Assembly: GCA_947259865.1 (NCBI GenBank)
Contig: CAMYNZ010000015.1
Coordinates: 1 to 28,008 of the forward strand
Direction of reading: 5' to 3'
From: an uncultured Desulfobacterales bacterium
GTDB lineage: Bacteria; Desulfobacterota; Desulfobacteria; Desulfobacterales; G020354645
Length of the DNA stretch: 28,008 nucleotides
Shown: in pieces, positions 15,100 to 24,843 of the stretch
How the letters are laid out: every line of letters starts with the position of its first letter
How positions within the stretch are numbered: the stretch's first letter is position 1
Made by a program: the position numbers and the translations under genes
The notes under the pieces: generated by a model
Database searches by the model: none
What the model was told of the DNA's origin: nothing
The model's input: the letters and a program-made list of their open reading frames with translations, nothing else

Positions 15100-15894
15100 A
15101 TGAAAACAATTTTTAAACTAGTTCTGACAGTGCTGCTAATTCCTGTAGTACTAGTCTCACAGGAGACTGAAGCCCGAGGTATTGAGTGGAGTGGTGAAGA
15201 TGACATCGCTAATGCCATGATATGGCGGGGAATAGATCATCATATGAACATTGAAAGGGAAAAGGCTTATACTTTTTTTGAAGCCGCAGTAACAAAAGAT
15301 CCGACGTTGTTTGCACCCCATGTAGCAATGGCAATGATATCGAATGGCGATATAAGGGCTCACCACATAGCGGAGGCAAAGAAGTTAGTAGAAGGTAAAG
15401 GTGCAGTGTCTAAATTATATGTTTCTCTATTAGACATAACAAAAGACACGGAAAATGCCGGAGATGTATGGAGGTCAACATGGAAAGAAATGTATGATCT
15501 TGCCCCAGACGGCGCATTATTTGTGAATTTTAACTATGCAAGGTCTCGGAAAGATGTTAAGGAACAAATAATGGAGCTGGAAAAACTCGTTGCCAAACTT
15601 GAAAAGGCAGAAAGGAATAGTGGTCATGTACATAATCTTTTAGGGTATACCTATTATGCCGAAGGAAACAAGGAGAAGGCAAAAGCACACTTAGACAAGT
15701 ATTTGGAGTTGCGGCCTAATGGATACAATGCCTATGATTCTATGGCAGAATATTTTTTGAATGAAGGCGATATGGAAAATGCCATGGTGTACTATCAGAA
15801 GGCAATAGATCAATATCCTGGAGCTGTAAATGCTCTCAATAAAATTCGCGAGCTTGAATCAAAAATGCCTGAAAAGGAGGAAATTGAGAAATAA
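15100..15894 (+). CDS. Exported TPR-repeat protein
   Basis: A 264-residue protein with a signal peptide (MKTIFKLVLTVLLIPVVLVSQ) and at least two clear tetratricopeptide repeats in the C-terminal half: GHVHNLLGYTYYAEGNKEKAKAHLDKYLELRP and YNAYDSMAEYFLNEGDMENAMVYYQKAIDQYP as consecutive 34-residue units. The N-terminal half has the helical, Ala-rich look of degenerate repeats (EKAYTFFEAAVTKDPTLFAPHVAMAM). TPRs usually mediate protein contacts, probably in the periplasm here; no partner is evident. The ATG at 15100 opens the signal peptide; an in-frame TTG at 15052 would add 16 residues that disrupt it. Ends in a bidirectional terminator. Confidence 0.8.
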   Translation: MKTIFKLVLTVLLIPVVLVSQETEARGIEWSGEDDIANAMIWRGIDHHMNIEREKAYTFFEAAVTKDPTLFAPHVAMAMISNGDIRAHHIAEAKKLVEGKGAVSKLYVSLLDITKDTENAGDVWRSTWKEMYDLAPDGALFVNFNYARSRKDVKEQIMELEKLVAKLEKAERNSGHVHNLLGYTYYAEGNKEKAKAHLDKYLELRPNGYNAYDSMAEYFLNEGDMENAMVYYQKAIDQYPGAVNALNKIRELESKMPEKEEIEK

Positions 15895-15932
15895 ATTAAT
15901 TCGAGGATTATTACAGCGAATGAACTTAAAAG

Positions 15933-15961
15933 AAAATCCCGCCTGTTAGGCGGGATTTTTT
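15933..15961. terminator. Bidirectional terminator
   Basis: A perfect 12-bp stem AAAATCCCGCCT/AGGCGGGATTTT (15933-15944, 15948-15959) with a GTT loop and T-tracts on both sides. Serves both the TPR gene and the convergent thrS-infC-rpmI-rplT operon. Confidence 0.93.
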
Positions 15962-15982
15962 ATAGCGAGATATTTGTTTGTG

Positions 15983-16327
15983 TTATTTTACCTTTTCAAT
16001 GATGGCCTTAAAAGCATCAGGATGGTTCATAGCCAAATCGGCTAATACCTTTCTGTTAAGCTCAATATTGTTGGCTTTTACTTTTCCCATAAACTGAGAA
16101 TAAGACATTCCGTGCATTCTGGCGCCGGCGTTGATGCGGGTTATCCAAAGAGAGCGAAATGTTCTTTTCTTGTTTCTGCGGTCTCTGTAGGCATATACCA
16201 TTGCCTTTTCTACGGCATTCTTTGCAACGGTCCAAACATTTTTACGTCTTCCAAAGTATCCTTTGGCTAGCTTCATCACTTTTTTTCTTCTAGCTCTTGA
16301 AGCAACTGAATTTACTGATCTTGGCAT
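15983..16327 (-). CDS. rplT: 50S ribosomal protein L20
   Basis: A 114-residue primary 23S-binding and assembly protein. It starts [32 protein letters not shown], the canonical basic L20 N-terminal extension, and continues with [23 protein letters not shown] and the C-terminal globular part. Last gene of the thrS-infC-rpmI-rplT operon, 96 bp after rpmI. In E. coli L20 represses its own operon by binding an RNA pseudoknot; I cannot show such an element here. Confidence 0.98.
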   Translation of the reverse strand: MPRSVNSVASRARRKKVMKLAKGYFGRRKNVWTVAKNAVEKAMVYAYRDRRNKKRTFRSLWITRINAGARMHGMSYSQFMGKVKANNIELNRKVLADLAMNHPDAFKAIIEKVK

Positions 16328-16423
16328 TTTTTCTTTTGTTTTTTTGTAGCAGGCGGCTTTTTAATTTAAAGCACTTTTATGGCCCGGCTCCACGGTTTAT
16401 AATTTTACCTTTTGTTGCTGCGT

Positions 16424-16621
16424 TTATTTCAATCGCAACTGTAGCTTAATATTATCCGAATCGGCTTGGTGTACCAAACCGGAATGGGTTAAGCGCAGCT
16501 TACGCTTTTTGCTTTTTTTCGTCAGAATGTGACTTTTAAAAGCGTGCTTTCTTTTGATCTTTCCAGAGCCAGTAAGCTTAAATCGCTTTTTGGCACTAGA
16601 TTTAGTTTTCATTTTAGGCAT
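16424..16621 (-). CDS. rpmI: 50S ribosomal protein L35
   Basis: A 65-residue basic protein with the family signature [31 protein letters not shown] and an [13 protein letters not shown] segment. Normal length. It lies 38 bp after infC and before rplT, the universal order. Confidence 0.98.
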   Translation of the reverse strand: MPKMKTKSSAKKRFKLTGSGKIKRKHAFKSHILTKKSKKRKLRLTHSGLVHQADSDNIKLQLRLK

Positions 16622-16659
16622 TGTTCCTTCTTATTTTTATTAATCTCGCTTTGGTATTC

Positions 16660-17214
16660 TTATTTTTTAGTCTTTGGAGCAATGAACATGGTCATTCTCT
16701 TTCCTTCTAATTTCGGCATTTGCTCTACCTTTCCTAATTCTTCTAATTCCTGAGCTAACTTTAATAATAAAATTTCACCCTTGTCCTTGTATACGATAGA
16801 CCTTCCTTTGAAAAAAACGTAGGCCTTTAATTTTGCACCTTCTTTAAGGAACTTTTCGGCATGTTTCTTTTTAAAATCGTAATCGTGGTCATCTGTATTT
16901 GGACCAAATCGTATTTCCTTAACGATCACTTTTGTAGCCTTTGCCTTCATTACCTTTTCTCGCTTTTTTTGCTCGTAAAGGAATTTCTTGTAATCTATAA
17001 TCTTACATACGGGAGGATCCGCATTTGGTGAGATTTCTACCAAATCCAATTCTAGTTCTTCGGCCTTATCCAGGGCTTCTCTTATGGGGAACACCCCCAT
17101 CTCTACGTTGTCACCTACCAAACGTACGCTTGGTGATAAGATCTTTCCGTTGATTTTGTGAGGGTTTTTATTTTCCCTCCTAGGTTGGGGCCTAAATCTT
17201 CTTCGTATTGCTAT
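16660..17214 (-). CDS. infC: Translation initiation factor IF-3, AUA start
   Basis: IF-3 binds the 30S subunit, keeps it from joining 50S and proofreads the start codon. The N-terminal domain runs from [15 protein letters not shown] through [19 protein letters not shown] and the conserved [22 protein letters not shown]; the C-terminal domain holds [26 protein letters not shown] and ends in [11 protein letters not shown]. The frame has an in-frame TAA at 17229-17227 and no ATG, GTG or TTG before the homology begins; the first residues align if translation starts at ATA (17214-17212), giving 184 residues. IF-3 genes in other bacteria use rare AUU/AUC/AUA starts for autoregulation, so this is very likely the real start. 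Second gene after thrS. Confidence 0.93.
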   Translation of the reverse strand: MAIRRRFRPQPRRENKNPHKINGKILSPSVRLVGDNVEMGVFPIREALDKAEELELDLVEISPNADPPVCKIIDYKKFLYEQKKREKVMKAKATKVIVKEIRFGPNTDDHDYDFKKKHAEKFLKEGAKLKAYVFFKGRSIVYKDKGEILLLKLAQELEELGKVEQMPKLEGKRMTMFIAPKTKK

Positions 17215-17249
17215 GGCTACGTAATTTTAGTTAAACTTTATTTATATTG

Positions 17250-19190
17250 TTAAAACGTCTTTAAGGTACTATTTATTTCTTTTTCAACCAAGTGGACAAA
17301 ATCTCCCATGGTAACAGTACCAAGGTCTTCACCTCCATGTCGACGAACGGAAAGCGTTTCTTTCTCTTCTTCATTCTCTCCAACGATAAGCATAAATGGA
17401 ATTTTATTCATTTCTGCTTCCCGAATTTTCTTTCCTACCGTCTCATTTCTACTGTCAACAAGCGCGCGAATTTCGTGATTTTCTAGGGATTTTAAAACTT
17501 TTTCCGCATATATTTCATGTTTCTCGCTGACTGGCAATACGATAGCCTGATCCGGGATAAGCCATAATGGGAAGTTGCCGCCGGTATGTTCTAGTAATAA
17601 TGCCACAAAACGCTCCATACTTCCAAAAGGAGCCCGGTGAATCATAACTGGCCTGTGTAGTTCGTTATCACTGCCTTTGTACGTTAGATCAAAGCGTTCC
17701 GGCAGGTTATAGTCTACCTGTATGGTGCCCAGTTGCCAATTCCTTCCAAGGGCATCTTTCACCATAAAGTCGAGTTTAGGCCCATAAAAGGCAGCTTCTC
17801 CGGGAACGATCTTAAATTGGAGCCCTTTCTCTTCGGCAGCATTTATGATAGCTTGTTCTGCCTTTTCCCAATTATCAACAGAACCTATGTATTTCTCCGG
17901 TTTATCCGGGTCTCTAACAGAAACCTGTGCTGTAAAATGCTCGAATCCTAAGGAACCCAGAACATATAAAGAAAGGTCTATCACATTCTTGAATTCCTGG
18001 TCTAATTGATCCTGGGTACAGAAAATATGCGCATCGTCTTGCGTAAAACCTCGCACTCTGGTGAGCCCATGAAGTTCCCCACTTTGTTCATATCGATAGA
18101 CCGTACCAAATTCTGCGTATCGCTTAGGCAACTCTCTGTAGCTAAATGGCTTTGCATTATAGATCTCACAGTGGTGTGGACAATTCATTGGTTTTAACAA
18201 GAATTCCTCGTCTTCTTTGGGGGTATGAATTGGTTGGAAACTGTCTTCCCCGTATTTGTCGTAATGTCCTGAGGTAACATATAATTCCTTTTGCCCAATA
18301 TGAGGAGTTATTACCATTTCATAGCCAGCTTTTTTCTGTGCTTTTTTTAAGAATTGCTCCAGGCGTTCTCTTAATGCAGCCCCTTTAGGGAGCCATAATG
18401 GTAGACCCAAACCTACTTTTTGTGAAAAAGTAAAAAGTTCTAGTTCTCGCCCAAGTTTTCTGTGATCTCTCTTTTTGGCTTCCTCTAGGAGTTCTAAATA
18501 TTCTGTAAGGTCTTTCTGTTTAGGAAAGGAGATGCCATACACCCGGGTCAGTTGGGTATTTTTTTCATCACCACGCCAGTAAGCACCGGCTACGCTAAGC
18601 AGTTTAAAGGCCTTTACAATACCGGTATTGGGAATATGTCCACCTCGGCAGAGATCCGTAAAACTATCGTGATCGCAAAAAGTTATTGAACCATCTTCCA
18701 GATTTGAGATCAACTCAACTTTATACTGGTTATGCTGTTTTTTATAATATTCAAGAGCCTCCTTTTTAGATACATCCCGCATTTTATAGAGGTGCTTGCC
18801 TCTTGCAATCTCAATGGCATGTTTTTCAATAGCCGGAAAGTCTTTTTCGGAAATACTGTGTTCCCCAAAGTCGATATCGTAATAAAATCCGTTCTCAATG
18901 GCAGGCCCAATCGTTAGTTTTACCCCCGGATACAATTCCTCGATGGCCTGAGCAAGAATGTGTGAGGATGAGTGCCAAAAGGCTTTTTTTCCAAGATCGT
19001 CATTCCAGGTATACAGGGTAAGACTGCCATCTTGTTGCAGAGGAGTAACGGTTTCAACAATTGAATCATTGAATTTTGCGGAAATAACATTTCTTGCGAG
19101 GCCTTCACTTATGTCCTTGGCAACATCCATAGGAGTGCTACCCTCGTTAAAGGTCTTAACGGAACCATCCGGAAGCGTAATTTTGATCAT
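17250..19190 (-). CDS. thrS: Threonine--tRNA ligase
   Basis: A 646-residue class II synthetase of normal length. Order: TGS domain (1-60), editing domain with HSSSHILA (His73, His77) and the DLCRGGHIP stretch carrying its Cys/His (family DLCRGPH; here a Gly replaces Pro), then the catalytic core with motif 1, the zinc-site Cys in [13 protein letters not shown], motif 2 [14 protein letters not shown] and motif 3 [11 protein letters not shown], and the anticodon-binding domain (from about 540). Opens the thrS-infC-rpmI-rplT operon from a strong promoter at 19218-19248, with a 5' leader of only about 20 nt, too short for a T-box or an E. coli-style operator of full length. Confidence 0.97.
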   Translation of the reverse strand: MIKITLPDGSVKTFNEGSTPMDVAKDISEGLARNVISAKFNDSIVETVTPLQQDGSLTLYTWNDDLGKKAFWHSSSHILAQAIEELYPGVKLTIGPAIENGFYYDIDFGEHSISEKDFPAIEKHAIEIARGKHLYKMRDVSKKEALEYYKKQHNQYKVELISNLEDGSITFCDHDSFTDLCRGGHIPNTGIVKAFKLLSVAGAYWRGDEKNTQLTRVYGISFPKQKDLTEYLELLEEAKKRDHRKLGRELELFTFSQKVGLGLPLWLPKGAALRERLEQFLKKAQKKAGYEMVITPHIGQKELYVTSGHYDKYGEDSFQPIHTPKEDEEFLLKPMNCPHHCEIYNAKPFSYRELPKRYAEFGTVYRYEQSGELHGLTRVRGFTQDDAHIFCTQDQLDQEFKNVIDLSLYVLGSLGFEHFTAQVSVRDPDKPEKYIGSVDNWEKAEQAIINAAEEKGLQFKIVPGEAAFYGPKLDFMVKDALGRNWQLGTIQVDYNLPERFDLTYKGSDNELHRPVMIHRAPFGSMERFVALLLEHTGGNFPLWLIPDQAIVLPVSEKHEIYAEKVLKSLENHEIRALVDSRNETVGKKIREAEMNKIPFMLIVGENEEEKETLSVRRHGGEDLGTVTMGDFVHLVEKEINSTLKTF

Positions 19191-19217
19191 ATTCAGTGCC
19201 TTTTCACTCTAGATTCG

Positions 19218-19248
19218 CAAAGATAGTGTGTTGGATGTAAGCGGACAA
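19218..19248 (-). promoter_or_regulatory. Promoter of thrS-infC-rpmI-rplT
   Basis: TTG (19248-19246), 20 nt, TATCTTTG (19225-19218) on the minus strand, a full match to the Bacteroidota consensus. Transcription should start near 19211. Confidence 0.8.
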
Positions 19249-19262
19249 TAGCAGGCCCTCAC

Positions 19263-19502
19263 TTAATTCTTTACTTTAGATTTCTTGCCAAACAAGGCAT
19301 CAATGATGGTTTTTATACTATAAAAGCCCATAACAATGGCGGAAATCGCCAGAATACCTCCAATAATCAATACTGGGATATACCATGGATGATCCTGATT
19401 TTTAAATGCCTGATAGAGTACAACGGGAGCTGTAAATAATAAGGCCGTGGTAAACGCCAGGTATTTTACCCCCTTAAGCAGTAGTTCTTTGTTGGTTCGC
19501 AA
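19263..19502 (-). CDS. Small two-helix membrane protein, DUF6095-like
   Basis: A 79-residue protein with two membrane segments (about residues 12-32 and 40-62: YLAFTTALLFTAPVVLYQAF and PVLIIGGILAISAIVMGFY) and a basic C-terminal tail. The MRTNKELLLKGVKYLA start and the two-helix plan match the small flavobacterial family DUF6095 as I remember it. No function is known. It has its own -7 box at 19522-19529, next to a palindrome. Confidence 0.7.
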   Translation of the reverse strand: MRTNKELLLKGVKYLAFTTALLFTAPVVLYQAFKNQDHPWYIPVLIIGGILAISAIVMGFYSIKTIIDALFGKKSKVKN

Positions 19503-19521
19503 TTCAGCTTTCTTATGGATG

Positions 19522-19529
19522 CAAAAATA
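19522..19529 (-). promoter_or_regulatory. -7 box of the DUF6095-like gene
   Basis: TATTTTTG on the minus strand, perfect TAnnTTTG, 20 bp before the start codon at 19502. No TTG at standard spacing; the -33 region is instead occupied by the inverted repeat at 19534-19555. Confidence 0.5.
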
Positions 19530-19533
19530 CGAA

Positions 19534-19555
19534 TTATCAAGATGAGCATTGATAA
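19534..19555. promoter_or_regulatory. Inverted repeat, possible operator or weak terminator
   Basis: TTATCAA (19534-19540), 8 nt, TTGATAA (19549-19555): perfect 7-bp arms. It lies 4 bp upstream of the -7 box of the DUF6095-like gene, where a regulator would block or recruit polymerase. It also lies about 25 bp after the DUF4249 stop, so a weak AT-rich terminator hairpin is an equal possibility. Confidence 0.4.
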
Positions 19556-19579
19556 TAAGGGTTTTTTAAACTGCCTTTT

Positions 19580-20473
19580 TTATTCAATAACAACCTGTCC
19601 TTTTTCTTCCTGGACTATAGCGAAGTAACCGAGAGGGAATACTTCAGGTTGATCTACATTATCGGGAACATCAATATTGTCCAGATCCGTGATATCAAAA
19701 ACATTACCACGAACAGTAGATGCCGGTGTTTGAAAAGGACCCTGAGAATCCCCACTCTGCACTATCAACTGGTTCATATAATCATAGAAGGCCTGATCCA
19801 CACCAAGAATGCTTATTTCCAGGACCGTCCCGGACTCAAAAGATTGATCATAGAAAAATGAAAATTCAAATTCCTGACCTTGATAAAACTCATCTTCTGT
19901 GACCAGATATTCCTGAAAGTCGAAGTCAAACAGATAGTAATTATCTGCTTCCGGCGGATCCGTGAAATTCACGATAACTTCAGTTTCATTGTCGCCAAAT
20001 AAAGTGCTGGTTCCCTGTTGAATTGAATTTATGGGTGCTACGGTTACAAAGCGGGTGCTGGCAATATAAAGCCTGCCCTCATGTCTGACATAGAGCGTAA
20101 ATATGAGATTTCTTTGTAAGACGGAGGTAGGTATTCGTTGATCTGAGCTAAAGTTGGGATCCGGAATATAGATCCCCGAACCGGGGGTAGTTTCTGCCAG
20201 ATTTGAAGAGCTGGTATTCACAACAACATCGCCATCTAATTCTTCATAAACAATAGATACACTCTCTGCAGAAGTGGGAATATTTTCCTCAAAAAAGTTA
20301 CCAGACAAGGACAATTTGATCTCTATGGGAATGTACTGTTGAATAAGATCTACCCGGATTAGGCCATCTACAACAAGTCGTGTCTCCTGTTCGGTGATAT
20401 CTACATCAATAACATCTTCACATCCTATGCAGAGTGCAGCTAAGATCAGAAACAAAAATGAGTAACGTTTCAT
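19580..20473 (-). CDS. DUF4249-family lipoprotein
   Basis: A 297-residue lipoprotein. The leader MKRYSFLFLILAALCIGC ends in a lipobox (Cys18), followed by EDVIDVDITEQETRLVVDGLI, the usual DUF4249 opening. The body is beta-rich with several acidic stretches and ends in FAIVQEEKGQVVIE. DUF4249 lipoproteins typically sit next to a TonB-dependent receptor in Bacteroidota and probably act with it at the outer membrane; the ligand is unknown. The ATG at 20473 fits the leader; an in-frame start at 20485 would overlap the receptor gene by 4 bp. Confidence 0.85.
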   Translation of the reverse strand: MKRYSFLFLILAALCIGCEDVIDVDITEQETRLVVDGLIRVDLIQQYIPIEIKLSLSGNFFEENIPTSAESVSIVYEELDGDVVVNTSSSNLAETTPGSGIYIPDPNFSSDQRIPTSVLQRNLIFTLYVRHEGRLYIASTRFVTVAPINSIQQGTSTLFGDNETEVIVNFTDPPEADNYYLFDFDFQEYLVTEDEFYQGQEFEFSFFYDQSFESGTVLEISILGVDQAFYDYMNQLIVQSGDSQGPFQTPASTVRGNVFDITDLDNIDVPDNVDQPEVFPLGYFAIVQEEKGQVVIE

Positions 20474-20481
20474 AAGGCAGC

Positions 20482-22884
20482 TCAAAATTTAAAGTTATAA
20501 GTTACGGCAGGTACAATGCCAAAAATGGAGGTACGGATAGCTTCATTGACCCCCGTATCCTGGTTTCGTCTAAAGTTGATAGAAGCAGCATTCATACGGC
20601 TATATGCATTATAAATGCTAAAGACCCATTCTGTCTGAAATTTTCTTTTAAGATTTTTGGCAGGTGTTAAGGTTGCCGAGAGATCTAGCCGGTGATAATC
20701 CGGAAGACGTTCCTCATTTCGCAGGCCGTAAAAAGGGACTGTAAGTCCTTGAAATTGGAACTGTCCAACAGGATAGTTGGTGGGCTGACCTGTTTGATAA
20801 ACGAAATTGGTGTTAAACCTCCATTTTTTATTCAGGTCGTAACTGCCATACAGGGAAATATCATGGGTCTTATCATAGGGTGTGTTATACCACTCCCCAA
20901 AATTGATCCCGGTTTCCCGGTTAGATCTGCCATTCTCCTCAAAGATAGCCCTTCCGGGAGTGCGTTGTTCAGAACGAGATAGGGTATAGGCAAGCCATCC
21001 CTTAAATCGCCCTTCGTTTTTCCTAAACAAAACCTCCAAGCCATAGGCCCTGGCCTTTCCATTCAGTATCACTTGTTCAATAGCATTATTAGCAATGAGG
21101 TTAGCCCCGTCAATATAATCGATCCTATTTTGAATGTCCTTGTAGAATACTTCTGTCTCCAGACTATACTCCCCATCTTTTAATGACCTAAAATAACCTA
21201 GGGCATATTGATCTAGTATCTGTGGTTTTATAAAAGGACCACTTGGGGTCCATACATCTAATGGAGTAGGAGAGCTGGTATTCGATAATAAGTGCAGGTA
21301 TTGGGTTATTCTGGTATAACTGGCCTTTATAGACTGTTCCGAATTTAAGGTATAGGCCAAAGACAGTCTGGGTTCAAGATTTGTATAAGTGGCCAGTTGT
21401 TCGCCCCGCCCCGGAGAAATGGTCCCTGTAGGTGTAGCTTCTTTATAGACCAAAAGAAAAGGGTAAAATGTCACCGGATTGTCATTCTCATATATATTTA
21501 ATTCTTCCTGGCCTAGACGAATAAAATGACTAAGACGCAAGCCATATTCCAGGCTAAGAGATTCTGAAATGGAATGTTCCATATCTACATAAGCTGCAAA
21601 TTCATTGGCGTATTTCTTAATAAGTTGCTCTTCCAAAATACCCGAACCCGGGCCAATGGGCGCGATCTTCCCAGGATTAAAAGTATAGTAGATGTTATTG
21701 ATCCCGTAATTCACCTGAAACCTATCGCTCAGGTAGTGTTTCAGGTCGTATTTAATATTAAAGTTCTGGATCCCGGAATTCCATTCAAAGCCTACAAATT
21801 CTAGTTTAAGGCCGTAATAAAAGTCTGAATATATTAGGGAAAGATTACTGAATAATTTGTCCGAGAAAAGATGGTTCCATCGAACGTTAAGGACACTATT
21901 GCCATAAATATTCTCAAAGCTACTGGAGATCGCAAAAACATCGCGTCCAAAATACCCTGAAAGGTAAAAACTGTTGTTGTCGTTTAACTTATAGTTAAGC
22001 TTTGTATTCAGATCGTAGAAATAGGCCGTGTTGTCAATATCGAACAAGGGAAGAAAAAGATGTGCATAGGAGGCTCTTCCTCCAATTAAAAACGCGGCCT
22101 TATCCTTTACTATAGGTCCTTCAGCCAGTAGTCTGCTGGCAACAGCTCCAATACCGCCATTCATTTTAAACTCCTTGCTATTCCCTTCTTTTTGGAAGAT
22201 CTCTAGCACTGAAGAAACCCTGCCGCCATATCGTGCAGGGATACCCCCTTTGAATAGTTTTACATCCTTTATAGCATCGGGATTAAAAACGGAGAAGAAT
22301 CCAAAAAGGTGAGAACTGTTAAAGATTGTGGCTTCATCTAACAAAATAAGATTCTGATCTGCAGCACCACCTCTAACATTAAATCCGGATGCCCCTTCTC
22401 CAGCATTGCTAACACCAGGTAGAAGGATGAGCGACTTAATAATATCTGCCTCTCCCAAAACCACCGGAATACTTTTGATGGTCTGTACGGATAAATTATT
22501 TACACTCATCTGTGGTTTACTGATATTCAATTTTTCCACATTCTCGGTAAGGACAACCTCATCGAGGATTTCGGCCTTTTCTATTAATTGAAAATTGATC
22601 TTTTGGTCCCGATCGAAGGTGATGGTCTCTATCACATCCTGATACCCCAAATAAGTTATCTGTAATTCATAGGTGCCTTTGGGCAAGGTGAGAGAAAAAA
22701 AACCGTATTCGTTAGTAGTTACTCCCGTCCTAAGGGATGGGATGGCAATTGTGACCCCTATGAGGGTCTCGTTACTAGAGGCTTCACTGATGACACCACT
22801 AACGGTAAATTTTTCCTGTGCTATAATTAAGAAGGGGAGAAGGATAAATAAAAGGGTAAACAGGCGCCTTAAGATTGGCCGCAT
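20482..22884 (-). CDS. TonB-dependent receptor with carboxypeptidase-regulatory-like N-domain
   Basis: An 800-residue outer-membrane transporter. A signal peptide (residues 1-22) is followed by a carboxypeptidase-D-regulatory-like beta domain (about 25-110, KFTVSGVISEASSNETLIGVTI and LPKGTYELQITYLGYQDV), the plug (about 120-230, with LLPGVSNAGEGASGFNVRGGAADQNLILLDEA and FKGGIPARYGGRVSSVLEI) and a long beta-barrel ending in the aromatic YNFKF. It imports an unknown substrate using TonB energy. The DUF4249 lipoprotein gene directly downstream makes a two-gene uptake unit. It differs from SusC/SusD pairs because the partner is DUF4249, not SusD. A -7 box lies at 22898-22905. Confidence 0.93.
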   Translation of the reverse strand: MRPILRRLFTLLFILLPFLIIAQEKFTVSGVISEASSNETLIGVTIAIPSLRTGVTTNEYGFFSLTLPKGTYELQITYLGYQDVIETITFDRDQKINFQLIEKAEILDEVVLTENVEKLNISKPQMSVNNLSVQTIKSIPVVLGEADIIKSLILLPGVSNAGEGASGFNVRGGAADQNLILLDEATIFNSSHLFGFFSVFNPDAIKDVKLFKGGIPARYGGRVSSVLEIFQKEGNSKEFKMNGGIGAVASRLLAEGPIVKDKAAFLIGGRASYAHLFLPLFDIDNTAYFYDLNTKLNYKLNDNNSFYLSGYFGRDVFAISSSFENIYGNSVLNVRWNHLFSDKLFSNLSLIYSDFYYGLKLEFVGFEWNSGIQNFNIKYDLKHYLSDRFQVNYGINNIYYTFNPGKIAPIGPGSGILEEQLIKKYANEFAAYVDMEHSISESLSLEYGLRLSHFIRLGQEELNIYENDNPVTFYPFLLVYKEATPTGTISPGRGEQLATYTNLEPRLSLAYTLNSEQSIKASYTRITQYLHLLSNTSSPTPLDVWTPSGPFIKPQILDQYALGYFRSLKDGEYSLETEVFYKDIQNRIDYIDGANLIANNAIEQVILNGKARAYGLEVLFRKNEGRFKGWLAYTLSRSEQRTPGRAIFEENGRSNRETGINFGEWYNTPYDKTHDISLYGSYDLNKKWRFNTNFVYQTGQPTNYPVGQFQFQGLTVPFYGLRNEERLPDYHRLDLSATLTPAKNLKRKFQTEWVFSIYNAYSRMNAASINFRRNQDTGVNEAIRTSIFGIVPAVTYNFKF

Positions 22885-22897
22885 AGCAAATTTTTTT

Positions 22898-22905
22898 CAA
22901 AAATA
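22898..22905 (-). promoter_or_regulatory. -7 box of the TonB receptor operon
   Basis: TATTTTTG on the minus strand, perfect TAnnTTTG, 14 bp before the ATG at 22884. No convincing TTG upstream at 17-23 nt. Confidence 0.5.
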
Positions 22906-22979
22906 AGAAAGATAAAAGGATGACCACCGCCTTAAATCAAAAAAGAAATTACTTTTTATTTACTCTAGTTTTATGGAGT

Positions 22980-24820
<1,841 letters not shown>

Positions 24821-24843
<23 letters not shown>

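Noticed and set aside
16328..16423. L20 leader or other structured operator between rpmI and rplT
   Set aside because: I could not trace a convincing pseudoknot or stem pattern by eye; a covariance-model search would be needed.
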